A stretch of 64,000 nt of DNA, from positions 11,466,461 to 11,530,460 of the forward strand of contig NC_135561.1 in NCBI RefSeq assembly GCF_964340395.1. Direction: 5' to 3'. Positions 32,591-47,751 of this stretch are shown one piece after another. Below the pieces are notes generated by a model. The model made no database searches. It was not told the origin of the DNA and was given only the letters and a program-made list of their open reading frames with translations. The stretch is from Glandiceps talaboti. Lineage: Eukaryota > Hemichordata > Enteropneusta > Spengelidae. Position 1 is the stretch's first letter; each line of letters begins with the position of its first letter. The position numbers were made by a program, and so were the translations under genes.

Positions 32591-33000
32591 AATTGTGACA
32601 CGGAAAGAAATGCCACAAAAATGTTTAAAAAGACGATGGATTTGAAAATTTGCGATATTTCCGCAGACGACAGAATTAGATATGGACACGAGCGCTTTCA
32701 CTTCTGAAACAGCAGAATTGTCAGCAAAATGTTTAACGTTCGGCAAAATGACGATAAAATTGAAAAATTGCGATATTTTCGCAGACGACAGAATTAGAAA
32801 TCGTATGTACGCACGAACATTCATCTACGATCAGCAAAGTTGTTGTCAACAAGTTAATTCAGTGTGTAAAAGGATTATAGCATTGAAAATTTGCGATTTT
32901 TTTCACAGACGACAGAACAAGTTCTCAAAAGTACACACACGCTTTCACCCCTGAAACAGCAGTATTGCCGCCAAAATCTACAAAGACGATAGAATATAAT
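32591..33000 (+). repeat. diverged tandem repeat of about 120 bp, three copies
   Basis: The phrase GCGATATTTcCGCAGACGACAGAA starts at 32652, 32770 and 32893 (spacings 118 and 123), each preceded by AAAATT-rich sequence. GCTTTCAC.yCTGAAACAGCAG.ATTG follows copies 1 and 3. It has no protein coding evidence. Confidence 0.75.
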
Positions 33001-35910
33001 GAAAACGTCATATGTGTTGGAGCTTTTTAAACCGTTTTTTATTCCGTACAAAACTTGAAGCCAGCATAAGTTCCATTGCTCCCAGTAATGTAAAATGAAA
33101 TGTTAAACATACACCATATAAGACTTAGTCACGTGACATGGGAATGAGAAAACTTGGAAATATCAAAATGTTTACATCTGCCTCCGAACATAACAAAATT
33201 CACATCTGTGACGTGTACAATAAATCTGTCAAAAATGTAGAAATAAAAAATAACAAACACATTCACTTGCAAAAATTGTTTGCACATATCGACTGTTTAC
33301 GTCGGAGAAAATAAAACTCAATTTTGGATATCTGAGAAATTCCTGGAACGAAATATTGTAATAAAATACATCTACAGGGTTGAAGATTTCACTACAGCGG
33401 ATTTGGTCGTTATTTGATCGAGCACAGTTACTGGTGACAACTGCGCATGCTCGATTAACCCCTCTGCCCCAACGAAGAAACATGTTGATTGTTTAAAGCT
33501 TCGATGATAACTGAAATTGTAACGTTATCGGGTGTAATATTTTATTTCATCGGAAGCTTGGGGCGAGATAACGTTACAGTAGAAAAGAAGCGAGCGAATA
33601 GCACTGGACAAGCCATCATAATGTATGAGGTGTATCCAAAAAGTATATTAAACCTAACGGAATACTATCTCGATTAAACCGAGCCACAAATAAATAAAAT
33701 ATCTGTTAACCTCCGCAAGTTTCCCTGTACTTAGCAGGTACAGGTAAATAAATAAAAAATCCAAAAGTAAATTGGGCTCGTTTCTTTGTTTGTTTTTTTT
33801 GTACAAATACTGTGGCAATATCTGGATTGGAATTGGTGCTACTATAATTCTTACTCTGCAAGTATCAGGTAGTGAACTGTATTAAATATATCTGGGTAAA
33901 AAGTGACCCGTCTTTTTCCGATATCTTACGGGCAAATAGATTTGCGTTACAACCGTACTTTGCTGTATGCTTTAATACAAGCTTTGAAATTCGCGATGGC
34001 TGACCGGGCCGTGTGATGGTCGTCAAAATACAACGATGACGTATTTCCGGTTTAGAATCCGACATAACACAACAGTGGCCTAGTGGTAATATAATTAAAT
34101 AAAGTCGCGGCATCGAATATTAATTATTCAAAAATGTGCATTTTTAATTAAGATTGGTACTTCTGATTCCCAACCGTAGGGGCCTTAGTGACTTCCTATT
34201 CCCAACTGGGAGGAGAGGCGGGACATAGTGCGGTGACCATCTTTACACTGATTACTCAATTCGACAAATATTCCATGTTTGAAGACATAGCCCCCAACGC
34301 TTATGTCTTGCTAATTTGTGTTTACATGTAAAACATGATACAATAGTTCCAACGCCTGCATTCAATGTAAGTCCTTAATATTTCATAGAAATGTAAATTA
34401 ATACCATAAAGTGAGGTTTATTTGATCCCAAATGGGTGTCGACACTTGAATGATGTCTTGGTGAAAAAATAATTCAAATTTATTTAGCAAATTACCTTGG
34501 TTGTGAAATATAACTATTTTTCTCTTAGCAAATTACTATTTCACCATATTAATCAAAGGACAGAATCAAGAGTAAGTTTCCGAACAGAAGTTCACCTCAT
34601 AACATAGGTATACACGCCCAAATCACAAATTACTACTTGGTTTTTGAAGGTGAAATTCATCTGACAGTGTCTCACTGAAAACTTTATTATAACAGTTATT
34701 GTGTACTTCCTATTTGATCTTAAAGATGGAGGTCAGTGCCAGAGTGAACCGGTCTTACAAGAAAGCCAGTCTCTGGTAATATGGGTGTAAATACTTGCAT
34801 GGTAATGGTGTTTTTGCGTTTTCAACTCCATGTTATAGTCGAAACTTATTTTTATCGCTGCTAAATAAAGTGATGTCCATATACATCCATAAAGTTTGAA
34901 ATTTGTGCCAGGTTTGTTTGTTGTGGGTGTCAGAGATATGGATATACAGACTAACACTGACGCACGGGCGGGGGAACATGGATCATTCTTCGGGCTGTGT
35001 CTATGGGGAAGGGGGAGGGGCTACCAAGAGATTTGAAGGCGTTGGAACGATTTAAATATTTTGCCAAAAGGAACGACCCCGTTTACAATCCACCATCATA
35101 TTAGTAGTAGTAAACGTGTAACTAAATGAGGTTATTCTAGACGAGGATTTCGCCAAGCTAAAAATATCCGAGGGCAAACATATGTCAGTGGCTCACATAA
35201 CAGGATTTTATGGGTACACTACACGGTCTCATCGTGCTGGTACTAAAGCACTGTTGTTAGACGTCGGCAGTTGTTACCAAAACAATATAAACATCAATAT
35301 TTTCGAGATCCGTATTGATGCATATACAAATGGCGAGGTTTTACAATTTGGAGGAAAATAACCCTCGCGTGTAGGCAATAATAAAGTGATGTCTGCATTT
35401 GGGTTAAATGCGGGTTATTTTTAGCACAAGAAGGTCCTGTATCAACCGAGACGTGACGATAGCCCAATGACAGCGTGTACGTATTGCATGTCAACGAGCA
35501 TTTCTACGCGGATGCAAGATAGTGGAAATATTTCTCAAAGCAGTTGGGGCTTTACTGGAGAAATGTTGGTGGTACTAGTAAAACCAACTTGTGATAATAA
35601 CTACAATGAATTCTGCCTAAGAACCCCCTTAAAATCGTAAACTATTACTGTCTGTTGTTGGGTGAAACATTTGCAAGATAAAGTGAAACTGTAGAAACTT
35701 ACATCAATAAATTACGAAAGGTATTTACAAAAGGCTGGCGATATATCCAATATTTTTCGGACATTATAACACTTTATAAACATACAAAATGGTGATGATT
35801 TTTTTTTCTGGTGTCATATTGCTGGCTCTGTCGAAAGAGGAAACCACTTGTATATGGTTTGGCCACAAGGGTGTACGGTCAAATTGTATGGCCTCCTACA
35901 CGTGACGTAA
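33001..35910. other. no supported gene; 3' side of the TASK locus
   Basis: Short unrecognised frames only. AT-rich, without clear repeats apart from an AAATAAAT patch near 33747. Confidence 0.55.
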
Positions 35911-35985
35911 TTGAATGAATGAATGAATGAATGAATGAATGTTTGAATGAATGAATGAATGAATGAATGAATGGATGGATGGATG
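35911..35985. repeat. (GAAT)n / (GGAT)n microsatellite
   Basis: GAAT units with one TTTG interruption and GGAT units near 35971-35983. Confidence 0.95.
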
Positions 35986-36394
35986 AATGAAAGATTAAAT
36001 AAATCTATACCATTAGGAACGCTTCAATTGTGTTATAGGAATATTAAATGTGTAAGGGTCTACAGTCTATACATTAAAAGGTTATTTTTTACTATGTCTA
36101 CTGCAGCAATTCTGAATATTCCTTTATCTAAAATGTATAATGTACTTTCTAATACTACCAACCACAAAGCGATAAGAATAAGTTTGGCTTAAGAAGTATT
36201 GCATAACACCCACTGGGAAAAATCGTTACAAATTCAAGAAAAGACGATCTTCAAGGTACTTTCTTTCCGTGGTTGTTCTTATATAAAAAGAAAAAAATTC
36301 TTAAAATGTAGACTGAAGTGAACAAATGTTTAAGGGCGTCGATTTGACAAAGTCAATGTTTTTGTATAAAGTGATGAAAATTTCGAGATGTATT

Positions 36395-36400
36395 TTTAAT
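36395..36400 (-). promoter_or_regulatory. candidate polyadenylation signal for the TASK gene
   Basis: An ATTAAA hexamer lies on the minus strand about 390 nt past the stop codon. I saw no AATAAA nearer in the 3' flank. It is one hexamer in AT-rich DNA, so the call is weak. Confidence 0.25.
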
Positions 36401-36793
36401 GTCAATGATGCTGAGTATTTGTGGCAATTCTGACGCTACATTGTAGCATATATTGCACTCTTTTCCTTCGTCCTTACACACTTGTATAGCTTGTATATGA
36501 AGAAAATTGACACAATACCTTGGGAAGAATACCTGTAGGTGAGTTGAGAACTGAAAACAAACGTCCTTCCGTTTGTTCGAACATTCTTACTCAACAATGG
36601 ATACTGTTAGAGTGCGAGGGTGTCACGAAGAAGCCTTTCTTGCATTTGCACTTTATGTTGGAGAGTTGTTCCGGGTGAACTGAAGAGTTATTAAATATTT
36701 GAGATGTATTATTATTATAGAGGTCTCGACGAGTACACAATAAATGTGTCCTGGTATCCGAGGGTAATGAGCGCAGGCACAAACTTCGGCAAG

Positions 36794-39045
<2,252 letters not shown>

Positions 39046-39080
39046 TATGTTTCCTGATCTGAAGGAGAATTTCCCAAATT

Positions 39081-39089
39081 TCACGCCAT
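39081..39089 (-). promoter_or_regulatory. two-codon upstream ORF in the TASK leader
   Basis: On the minus strand, ATG-GCG-TGA lies 36 nt before the channel start codon in a different frame. If the transcript starts upstream of it, the element could reduce initiation at the main ATG. The transcription start is unknown. Confidence 0.4.
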
Positions 39090-39206
39090 ACTGCGAACAG
39101 CACCTTTTAGTCCACAGTCGTACTGTACTCCGGCTTTCACTGTTCCTCGCCTGGCAATGCGCAACACTGCCCCAAAATCGTCAAAGCACCACGCAGTCTG
39201 ATGAAT

Positions 39207-39214
39207 ATGCAAAT
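39207..39214. promoter_or_regulatory. octamer ATGCAAAT (POU-factor site) upstream of TASK gene
   Basis: A perfect octamer (ATTTGCAT on the gene strand) lies about 160 bp upstream of the start codon, directly followed on the gene strand by ATTCAT, which is another POU half-site-like sequence. POU factors are common regulators of neuronal genes. A single match in AT-rich DNA is suggestive only. Confidence 0.35.
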
Positions 39215-39232
39215 ATGTAGTAAAAGGACGAC

Positions 39233-39244
39233 CGCCAGCTGGCG
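39233..39244. promoter_or_regulatory. 12-bp palindrome with E-box CAGCTG
   Basis: CGCCAGCTGGCG is a perfect palindrome about 190 bp upstream of the TASK start codon. It contains a class A E-box (bHLH site) in a locally GC-rich patch within AT-rich DNA. Its closeness to the octamer suggests promoter-proximal sequence; function is inferred. Confidence 0.35.
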
Positions 39245-40140
39245 TAAAACTGGAAACAAAATTTCAGCAACGGTGACTGGCTTCACTGAATTAATGAAGA
39301 TCTGTTGTACTTTGTGGATATACCTAGTTGATCAAATCTAAGGAGAAAAAAAAAACAAGAAACGGTACCATGTAATTCAGATCGTTCAATTTTCATGCGG
39401 ACGATAATTGTTCCTACTGGAATAACACAACATTTAACACTTCTTTCGTTGTCATAGTAATACACGATGAAGACGCAGATGGCGTATTTTGTGAAAAATA
39501 AATAAATAATGATGATAATAATAACAATAACAATAGCAACAACACTAATAATGAATCAATACTCATACATACAATGTGATGAGTACACTAACTGTAAATA
39601 TGCAAATAAGACACACAGAGAGCTGACCTTGGTTGTTCGATCGACCTACTTTAAAGCGGCCAGTGCCCTCCAATAAACAAATTACACACAATCTTCATGG
39701 GGTCTGAGAAGCAGTGTGAGTGCATCCCGGGGAAATTAATTAACCGAAACAGGAAAAAGGGAAAACATGGAATTCCAATATCAAGGCCACATAGAGGCTC
39801 TGAATAAAAGGAAATGCAGCCCAGGAACCGTGAATAAACAACAAACAAATAGACACAGGCATATGAAAATATTATTTCAAACTCACGGCTAACTATCTAC
39901 ATACATGTATGTATGTATATACAGGCCTGTATACTAATGAAGTAATATACCATGTTTCTAAATGTATTAATTGCTTATCCAAACACCATGGATAAGTATA
40001 TATAGAGAAATATAGAATTATAGTATGTCAATATTATACAAGCCCGTACATGCATTGCGTTCATTGTTCATGGAGGCCTATATCAAGTTGTCAATGAGTT
40101 TAAAATATTTACATTCATTCAGCCATGCATATTATATTTG

Positions 40141-40300
40141 TTTTTTAGTTTGTTTGTTTGTTTGTTTGTTTGTTTGTTTGTTTGTTTGTTTGTTTGTTTG
40201 TTTGTTTGTGTGTGTGGGTCGGGGGTGTTTGCTTGTTTGTTTGTGTGCTCGTATGTTCCCTCCTTCATTCCTTCCTTCGTTTGCTTGTTTATGTATTTAT
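40141..40300. repeat. (GTTT)n microsatellite with degraded tail
   Basis: Perfect GTTT units to 40209, then GTGTGGGTCGGGGG, further TTGT units and TTCC units. Confidence 0.93.
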
Positions 40301-40578
40301 TTGTAACTGTTACACGGTTCCTGGGCTCCCCGTGTTTTTTTTCCGTTTTATAAATTATGCTTTGCTCTTTGAGGTTGGTGTGAGTAACCATGACATCTCC
40401 AGCCGCTGTATTACAAACAGATAATGACACCAAGTTTCAAGTAGATGCGAGTGTCTTCTCGTCAGTGGCGGCGATGGGTGAAGCTCGAAGGCTCGTGACG
40501 GAGACTAAATGTTTACATGTTTAACCTCACTTTCGTTCATTTTGTGGATTCAACTTTAGACGGTTTTTTGATAAGTAA

Positions 40579-40628
40579 TTTGATTAATTAATTAATTAAT
40601 TAATTAATTAATTAATTAATTAATTAAT
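40579..40628. repeat. (ATTA)n microsatellite
   Basis: About 12 units of TTAA/ATTA; self-complementary. Confidence 0.95.
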
Positions 40629-42587
40629 CTGTGGAACTCCCTAATACACCCATGATTGTACCGTGATAGACAATACAGGGAAGTAATATTTCCATAACCG
40701 TCGTTTCATCATTTCAACTATATTATTCTACAAGTATTTGACAAAAAAGACTGAAAAATTAATCATTTTTTCGGATAGCATCATGTATCATTTAAACAGC
40801 ATTAATTTGTCAGTACTGATGTACCAGATGTTACTGACGGTTGAAATGTTAGCAGTGCCATTTTCAATTTCACCATATTTCATAAATCTAAAATGTCTTT
40901 CGTCACAGACCGTCAGACGAAATGGCGCGGCTTTATGATTCTACCCACAATGTATATGTCACCATAAACCGTTTACGGTGCTGTACTTTATATGAATCAG
41001 TTTTTTGGGAAATGGTGAATACCAAAACTGCTGTCTATGAATATGATGTTAATTGTAACATGGAGGTATCTCCCCTTATACCTCCATGATTGCACCAAAA
41101 TCGTGACGTTTTTGAGCAAAAATTGTCGTCTGCGCTAGAAGGCGGGAAACCATACAATTTCCTTTGCCGACGATGAATTTTCGTATTAAATGATAAATAT
41201 GTTTAAACGCCATGATTTTCGTCGTACGATTCGTAAATTATGTCGAAATGATCCATGGGTTCTACATTTTGTTCAAAAATAAAACATTCCAAATGTCGTC
41301 GTAGTCAAGGGTCCTTCCCAGCCATAAACTCAGACACTCTTTTAGTGGTCTGAGCCTAAAGCAGTGCTTTTTTGTTGTTCTCACGGCACTTCACAATGTA
41401 GATGATCAGAACAAAGTAAGCCTATTAGAGGTGACTTTGTAAGAAATACGCAGAAACAAAAGGATGCCGCAGTATATACCTAGTAGCTCTTTACGTCTAT
41501 TGTGAACGCATAGGCAGCGCATAAGGTATGTTATACCTCAGACAAAAGAATTCCTCCACACGTTTCCCAAATACCACAATTACGTGAGATTTCTCATTCT
41601 CTAGTGCTTCACAAGTCTTGCTGCTAGACGTTCGGACTTTCTTTCGATACTATAAGCGAACGAAGTTCGCAATGAGGGCCTGTATGTTCCATCCTCGATA
41701 GCGATGTTCAGTCGTGTGTCGTATTGTATCGGAAGAACATCCGAGGTCTAGTAGATAGACTAGTGCTTCACTTAAAATCACAAAATTCATGTCTTACTCG
41801 AGTAGTGCCATACCAATGGAATTTGTGAAACCGAAAATAGAACATCGACATGTCGACTTAACTCGGATCAAGTCGCTCGTGACGAAATTTCTTGTTTTCA
41901 TGATTTTTGGGCAAGATTTTTGGATGTTTAGCAGAATTTAGGATTGCTTCATGACTCTGACAGAAAATGGAGATGTGTACTTTAAATAACTATAAATTAA
42001 TTTAAATAAAGATGTAATTTTTTTACATGTCATTATTTTGAGAGTATACGTTATCCTGGTCTTTATTTTTTGAAAAGCTGATCAAGAAGTCATAAATTCG
42101 TCTTACAATATTCACTCTTTACAAGTTGATCGTATCTCTTATTAATAAAGCGGGGAGAAGGGTTTATTTTATCGGAAAATTACAGAAGCGTACTCCTCGC
42201 GAACTCGGAACTGAAGTTTCTGTGTATGAGAGGGACCCGAGTATGAGACTTTTCTATCATTTGCAAGTAGTGATCAGAGGTTACGGAGTTGTGAATCTCT
42301 GATTATTAACTTGCACCTCTTTTCAAACGATATCTATAGATAATTAATTTCGCTACAGCTGTAAACTTATAATGTTTCTGCATATTGCATGCGCAGGTAC
42401 TACTACTACGTGTGGTTACATGCTTGAAATTCTATTGGCATACAGATCCTAAAGTTCAAGTAGTGATCCATCCGGTAAAGAAGTTGAGTCGGTACATGAG
42501 ATGTGAGAGTGATTCGAGTGCAGTTACTTGATCTATCAGCTGAGTGCGAAGATCAACAAGTAAACAATATTACACGTCCGTGCAAGC

Positions 42588-42901
<314 letters not shown>

Positions 42902-43308
42902 GATCAGCCCCCGCTCGCACTCTCATCCTCCTTCCACTACGGACCCACCCTATAACTCTAGCCAACAGTCTCTCTCCTTCAATTTACATTACTGGTATTT
43001 ACGCACACTGTGGTTGTGACCTAATGCCCTTCACCTAATCGTCGAGTAACGACTACAGCTTATCTTCTAATATCGAATCATTTTTCTCATTTTTTGTTGC
43101 TCTGTCATCGTTATCTTCAAAACAGAGTTTAATGGATATTCGCTGCAAGATACAGTCCGTATCACTTATACATTTATTTTATCGCTAATAATATCAACTA
43201 CTCACTGGTGGTCATAACATTGTAATTGGATACTATAGGCAACCATAACGGTAAAGAAAACACTAATCACCAGGTTACTGTATTTTATCTGTTTTATTTA
43301 TTCATTAA

Positions 43309-43635
43309 AGGTGCACAAGCTGAGTGTATACGTTTCTTGGCGTAATTTTTGCAGCATGTTTAAAAGCTACTCACACTGTCCTACTTACTGAAGCCATCAC
43401 TTGTAGGTGACTGACCCCAACCCTGGTATTAAGATATATAACTTAGAACCGATGATGACGTCATATATCAAACGCGGTGAAAATGTCCAAGAAATCTCTA
43501 TTATGCAATAGACGCTTCTAACAATACAAAGGTGATAGTTGAATAGTGGCATAGAATGCATGCATCGACATAATGCTCAAATAGTCTAATCGAAGGTTTA
43601 TCTAAGTACAAAAGTATAAACCCAGCTTTTGCCAT
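43309..43635. mobile_element. MITE family 1, copy C (decayed)
   Basis: It starts AGGTGCACAAGCTGAG after TTAA (43305-43308) and ends near CCCAGCTTTTGCC at 43621-43633. The interior shares ACTCACACTGTCCTACTTACTGA-type sequence and the GATGACGTCATAT block with the other two copies in inverted sense. The right end has decayed, so the exact boundary is uncertain. Confidence 0.6.
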
Positions 43636-44929
43636 TGTTATATGCTAACGAAAACTAAAATGAAAGGCCCGTCTTTCCCGCCAATTTCTGATTAGTGTCG
43701 GTATACAATCATACAATGTGTACTTTCAATAGTCACGTGACGGAATTACCCAATTTATCGGGTAGATTTCAAATTGAATTTTAAAAAGCAAATAATTCCA
43801 AAAACGATGACACTCGTCAGAAATAGACAATTTCCCGCCAAATTAAGTAGATGGGTTTGTGTAATACTCACTCAGATTGAAGTTGTCAATAAAAACCATG
43901 AAATAAAAAATAAGGTAGATTTATCTTTTTTTCGAAGAATTATACTTTTAGTTTATTACGTCAGAATTTTTCAAGTTCCCGTCAGATTTGATAATGATAA
44001 TTATATATGGGATAATCACATCGTTAACCCTTGTCATTTCCCGCCAAAGTTCTTGCATGAAACACTTTATTCGCATTTCTTGGCATTGCACTCACAATGT
44101 CGCTATTGAGTTGAACTGCAATTTGACGTTCACGTGACTAGTTATTCCTGCGGGGGGGGGGCAATTAATATAATTGCTTTGTTTTTATATTTATCTCGAA
44201 AAGCCATTCAGGTTGAAAATACATACAATGTACTATATTATATAATAAACAGAAATGATGCCGTGAGTAAATGAGCAAAAACATCATGTCTTCACGCGGC
44301 TCTTTAATTTGGATAGTTTTGCATGTGACGGGTTTTTTTTTTAATTTTTTTTTTAGATAAGACGTTCTCTTTAGAAGCCCGTTCTTCGTGAATGTGAACG
44401 ATTACACGCTGAATTTGACGTTTTCTTTCACACAATTTCTTTTGAATCATTTTCACTTAGATATCAATGCAAAAAAACATCGTCATGAATCTGAAAGCCT
44501 ACTTCATCTTTATAAATGAACCGACACAATCGAAAATGAAAGCGCTGGGTCCGTAATTCTCTCCATTGTTGGCTTAAATTGAATCCGCCGTCAGAACTCA
44601 CGTCTGCATTTATTACACATAATAACTACTATAAATAACACGCCGTTAACACACGTCAATCACACGGTTTATGATGAAATACAGAACGTGGTCATGTGAT
44701 CACTGCATACATACAAGTGATCAACTAAGTACATGGGGTAGTGTTTTGCTAATTTTATTGGCGTATTTCTAGATACGAGTATATCATCATGTACTGCAAT
44801 ACATACAAATGACAATATGCCACTATCTATACTTATACTGCTGTGTGTTGTAATGTTCTATATACGAGTGCACATGACTACACTCTTTCCATTAACCATG
44901 TGTTACAAAGTTAACATCCTTCACATTCT

Positions 44930-45011
44930 GACTGACTGACTGACTGACTGACTGACTGACTGACGGATGGACGGACGGATGGATGGATGGATGGATGAGT
45001 GGGTGGGTGGT
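44930..45011. repeat. (GACT)n - (GACG)n - (GATG)n - (GGTG)n microsatellite
   Basis: Four successive unit types, each one substitution from its neighbour. Confidence 0.95.
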
Positions 45012-45162
45012 CAGATACATAATTATTCTCGTGTCACTTTCATGTTATGTTTAATGGCCTAATATAAAATACAATTTCTTCGAATGTCGTTATTTTTTTT
45101 ATTGTTAATGACTTTGTCTGTCTGTTCGTTTGTTTGCTAATTGGCCATAAAAAGCTGACTCA

Positions 45163-45198
<36 letters not shown>

Positions 45199-45329
45199 GC
45201 CTGCCTGTCTGTCTGTCTGTCTGTCTATTTGTTTGTTTGTCTGTCCGTTTGTTTGTCTGTCTGTCGGTCTGTCTGTCTGCTTGTTTGTTTGTTTGTTTGT
45301 TTGTTTGTTTGTTTGTTTGTTTGTTTGTT
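45163..45329. repeat. (TGTC)n - (TGTT)n microsatellite
   Basis: TGTC units with GCCT variants grade into perfect TGTT units. Confidence 0.95.
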
Positions 45330-45831
45330 GCCATAAGAGACTACCTCACTGACCTACGCCCACACTTCCCTTAGGCTATTTCTTTCCTGTTATCATACAA
45401 GCCTCACGCTGGAGATCACGATGATTGACAACGACCATCATTATCATATATGAATATTAAACATTCATTCAGTTAACCATTCTATAACTAATGACAAAAC
45501 TCCCTCATTACTCTCCAATTTACATAATAGACCCACTGCCGGTTCCAAGATGCATCGCGCGTCTCTCCATACAACGCCATGTATCATGTACTCGCAAATG
45601 GGTTTACAATCGATACTCGCGGGGATAACCTGGTCGTACCCTCGCTCTGTTTACCAGTAAAATCCTACTCTGTCATTGATGGCGTTTAGTTTTTGTTCTA
45701 TAAAATCACCAACAATTAAAAATGTCGACATGTCTTTCCATTATTTCACAATGGAAATGAATTTGAAACAAATTAAACAAGCCTAAAGTGACGTCTTCTC
45801 ACGCAATGCATCCAGCTCTAGATGAGCTATC

Positions 45832-46072
<241 letters not shown>

Positions 46073-46245
46073 TACTTCAACCTCTGCTTATCCATAAATT
46101 GAATTACGGTGACTTACAATTTGATACCAAATCCATACGTATTGCCTTGGATTTGACATTCCCATTTAATTACGCAATATGTGTAGGAAAGGTGGATCCC
46201 AGGCACTTTATACATGCATGTCAACTTATTACAGTCTATAAAAGT

Positions 46246-46377
46246 GGGATCATGATGGTTGAATGGTTAGGAATGTTGGAGTGTAATCTGCAGGTTGTCG
46301 GTTCGAGCCGCACCGCTACCGTTTGTTCTGGATGGCTAAATTCCTTGTACAATGGGCACCTGACAGGATATTGGTTG
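46246..46377 (+). mobile_element. tRNA-derived SINE head (A and B boxes)
   Basis: A perfect RNA polymerase III A box (TGGTTGAATGG, 46256-46266; consensus TRGYNNARNNG) is followed 34 bp later by a perfect B box (GTTCGAGCC, 46301-46309; consensus GWTCRANNC). The segment starts GGGATCATGATGG like a tRNA 5' end. I could not fold a convincing full cloverleaf, and the sequence runs on into non-tRNA DNA, so this is a SINE rather than a working tRNA gene. The element directly downstream may be its body or an independent MITE. Confidence 0.6.
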
Positions 46378-46756
46378 GGCCTAAACAAATTGTTTGGTTA
46401 CGGTTACCCGACCCACCTAGCTAGTTTTTCACTACCGACCATAAACATTTTTTTACATTTTCGAAAGTCGCAAAAATTGGGAAGTATCGCGAGAAATAGT
46501 GGATGCGGAAACTGACATCAACTTTAAAATAAACAGATAAATTGAATATAAAACTATTCTTCCAATCTGTAATGGATGTACATCTGATAGGAAGAGAACA
46601 GTAACACAGAGATCATATGGAAAACAACGGAAAACACACTCACACATGAAAAATACCCCCCCCCCCAAAGAAAAACAAAACCACCACCCCCCCCCAAAAA
46701 AAAAACAAAAAAAAAAAAAACTGAGCGTAATCGGAACCATACAATTTGTTTAGGCC
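46378..46756. mobile_element. MITE family 2, copy 1 (PIF/Harbinger-like)
   Basis: A 379-bp segment opens GGCCTAAACAAATTGTTTGG and closes with its near-perfect inverse, CAATTTGTTTAGGCC; inverted ends total about 30 bp. It is homologous end to end with 58884-59255. The interior carries C- and A-homopolymer runs near 46660-46720. Flanking triplets are TTG (left) and TTA (right). GG-starting ends with 3-bp TWA duplications are typical of PIF/Harbinger elements. Confidence 0.6.
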
Positions 46757-46816
46757 TTACAATATGAATATAATGTTTTCAATCCAATGTGCTTACAAGG
46801 GTGTTGAGAAGATATA

Positions 46817-47153
46817 AAGGGCCGCTGTGTCGCTAAAGATCCGTGCCAGAGGTAATTATTCTCGATCGGTACCTCGAATAGCTTTTTACCTCGAGCCCAT
46901 CCTTGGGGGTCAAAATAGAATAAGAAGGTCGACTTATTCTCACGCGCGCCTATAGCAATAAGAGAAGCGCGTGGAGTGGAAGTTTTGGTATCGGCCGAGA
47001 AATCTAATGTTCTTTATTTTTATGATTCGCCTAGGAAGTAATATTCTATTTCTGAATCAGGTACTGCGAATTGTAAAGCGCTTTGAGCAAGTATGGGATA
47101 GCGCTATTTAAAATTTATATTATCATTGTTATCATCATTATTATTATTATTTT
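46817..47153 (+). mobile_element. SINE-like dispersed repeat, second member, with ATT-rich tail
   Basis: It opens AGGGCCGCTGTGTCG and ends with TTGTAAAGCGCTTTGAGCAA and TAGCGCTATTTAAA, followed by an ATT/ATC-rich tail to about 47153. The two homologous blocks match 15549-15760, but about 190 bp of extra sequence separates them here. The A/T trinucleotide tail and the shared 3' end fit a LINE-mobilised short element. Confidence 0.55.
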
Positions 47154-47446
47154 CAATGTAATGTAAAGGTTAAATAGTCGATATAATCGTTATAATCGTT
47201 ATATTCATAAACCATTGGTGCAACCATAAAATATTTAAAATCGCATAAACTAGGTTCCTATATTTTTTCACTCGTGCACAAATACTTTTAAAAAGCCGAC
47301 CCACCATGTCTAGTATAAGGTTTCGTTCATCATTGACGTATTTGTTCGGATGACATACAATTGTCTTCTGGCATTGATAATACATTGATGCTGGCTCGGT
47401 AGCAGGGGCATCATAGTGTTACAACTTGGTTTTGTAGTAAAACAAA

Positions 47447-47525
47447 CGATAATGTATCAACTGACCGATAATGTAGTAATTTCTGTTCCCGATAGTGTAG
47501 TAAATATTTACCGATAATGTAGAAA
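47447..47525 (+). repeat. short irregular repeat CCGATAATGTAGTAA x 4
   Basis: CGATAATGTA/CGATAGTGTA begins at 47447, 47466, 47490 and 47512, spaced 19, 24 and 22 bp. Confidence 0.6.
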
Positions 47526-47670
47526 CGTTGTTCAGTATACACAGTGTGCTTAAAAACTAATTAAATAAACAGTATGTGTCATACAATACATGCTATCAAG
47601 TAATGGTGCTGTGACGTTATTTTTTCATTATTCTACTTATTTTCAATGCGATATGTGGTATTTTTTAAAA

Positions 47671-47751
47671 CACACAAACAAACAAACAAACAAACAAACA
47701 AATAAATAAATAAATAAACAAAAACAAACAAACAAACAAACAAACAAACAC
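47671..47751. repeat. (AAAC)n - (AAAT)n - (AAAC)n microsatellite
   Basis: An AAAT block near 47700-47717 is set between AAAC blocks. Confidence 0.95.

Larger units (their letters stand above)
39250..42587. other. 5' flank of the TASK gene and beyond; no other gene seen
   Basis: Apart from the GTTT and ATTA microsatellites it is mixed AT-rich sequence. Distal regulatory DNA of the channel could lie here, but nothing specific can be shown. Confidence 0.5.

Noticed and set aside
46246-46320. Functional tRNA gene
   Set aside because: Both Pol III boxes match, but a full acceptor and anticodon fold could not be built and the sequence continues as a repeat element.
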